This document shows, piece by piece, positions 5,963 to 6,115 of a stretch of DNA of 6,115 nucleotides. The DNA comes from Microscillaceae bacterium. Its GTDB lineage: Bacteria; Bacteroidota; Bacteroidia; Cytophagales; Microscillaceae. Numbering within the stretch: position 1 is the stretch's first letter; each line of letters opens with the position of its first letter. The stretch covers positions 1-6,115 of the forward strand of contig DMHB01000136.1 of assembly GCA_003449595.1 (NCBI GenBank). Reading direction: 5' to 3'. The notes below the pieces were generated by a model. That model had not been told where the DNA came from, did no database searches, and worked only from the letters and a program-made list of their open reading frames with translations. Position numbers and translations under genes: made by a program.

Positions 5963-5971
5963 TTTTTTCGC

Positions 5972-6000
5972 GAACCGGTATTATACTGCCGGTTCTTTTT
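5972..6000 (+). terminator. Hairpin terminator or attenuator between thiolase and hydratase genes
   Basis: GAACCGG (5972-5978) pairs with CCGGTTC (5989-5995). A T:G and an A:T pair extend the stem inward. TTTTT (5996-6000) follows directly. The hairpin begins 10 bases after the thiolase stop and has the form of a rho-independent terminator. Because the next gene is on the same strand, 44 bases further on, and belongs to the same pathway, partial read-through is likely. I see no convincing separate promoter for the downstream gene. Confidence 0.7.
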
Positions 6001-6043
6001 ATTGATTGTAATTTTTTAACATCCAACGTTAATTCAATTTTCT

Positions 6044-6115
6044 ATGATAGACTATAAAGTAGATAACGGCATTGCCATTCTTACTTGGAATATGGAAGGA
6101 CCTATGAACGTCCTT
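6044..6115 (+). CDS. Crotonase-type N-terminus, probably enoyl-CoA hydratase/3-hydroxyacyl-CoA dehydrogenase (partial)
   Basis: ATG at 6044 opens a frame that runs off the right edge after 24 codons. The visible residues (MIDYKVDNGIAILTWNMEGP followed by MNVL) match the first two strands of the crotonase fold, with the usual pattern of a hydrophobic strand, a Gly/Pro turn and MNxL. In FadJ/FadB-type multifunctional proteins this begins the enoyl-CoA hydratase domain, which precedes a 3-hydroxyacyl-CoA dehydrogenase domain. These would supply the second and third beta-oxidation steps to the thiolase encoded just upstream. A stand-alone enoyl-CoA hydratase would look the same in so short a piece. 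The active-site glutamates lie beyond the window. The start fits the family N-terminus; the gap of 81 bases after the thiolase contains a hairpin. Confidence 0.75.
   Translation, partial: MIDYKVDNGIAILTWNMEGPMNVL

Noticed and set aside
1..6115. CRISPR arrays, insertion sequences, tRNAs, toxin-antitoxin or defence genes
   Set aside because: I found no direct repeat with regular spacers, no transposase motif, no terminal inverted repeats with target duplication and no tRNA-like fold in the intergenic stretches.

Overview
The window looks like a chromosomal segment of a Bacteroidota (Bacteroidetes) bacterium; I cannot place it below phylum. Four things point there. The DNA is AT-rich and start codons lack Shine-Dalgarno sequences. 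A perfect match to the Bacteroidetes -7 promoter consensus TAnnTTTG lies upstream of the thiolase gene. The sensor kinase has the phylum's common layout of signal peptide, periplasmic TPRs, one membrane helix and a HisKA/HATPase core. The thiolase is followed closely by a hydratase/dehydrogenase-type gene. The content is mostly housekeeping and ordinary metabolism. I see no CRISPR array, insertion sequence, rRNA, tRNA, phage gene or defence island.

Layout, left to right. (1) Bases 1-221 hold the 3' end of pyrF (orotidine-5'-phosphate decarboxylase, + strand). A 52-aa hypothetical ORF (246-404) follows, then an intrinsic terminator hairpin (415-449). (2) On the - strand, rsmI (423-1121) encodes the 16S rRNA C1402 2'-O-methyltransferase. 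It converges on the pyrF unit, and its stop codon lies in the loop of the shared hairpin. (3) A short AT-rich region separates rsmI from a divergent + strand gene for a classical short-chain dehydrogenase (1243-2049). (4) That gene converges on, and overlaps by four bases with, a long - strand gene (2046-4166) for a membrane-bound TPR sensor histidine kinase. No response regulator is visible here. (5) Upstream of the kinase is a strong terminator (4257-4287) and a small basic 46-aa helical ORF (4308-4448, - strand).

(6) Bases 4449-4753 are non-coding or decayed. They carry the fadA promoter and a perfect 10+10 bp inverted repeat at the predicted transcription start, plus a doubtful broken mini-ORF on the - strand. 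(7) A thiolase gene (4754-5962, + strand) is followed by a hairpin terminator or attenuator. (8) The first 24 codons of a crotonase-type gene begin at 6044 and run off the window end. It is probably the enoyl-CoA hydratase/3-hydroxyacyl-CoA dehydrogenase of fatty-acid beta-oxidation.

The thiolase and hydratase/dehydrogenase together form the start of a beta-oxidation operon, probably controlled through the palindrome by a dimeric repressor. The other genes are functionally unrelated neighbours. The items most worth a second look are that operator, the stop-codon-in-loop terminator of rsmI, the four-base convergent overlap and the two small hypothetical proteins. None of these amounts to a new system.
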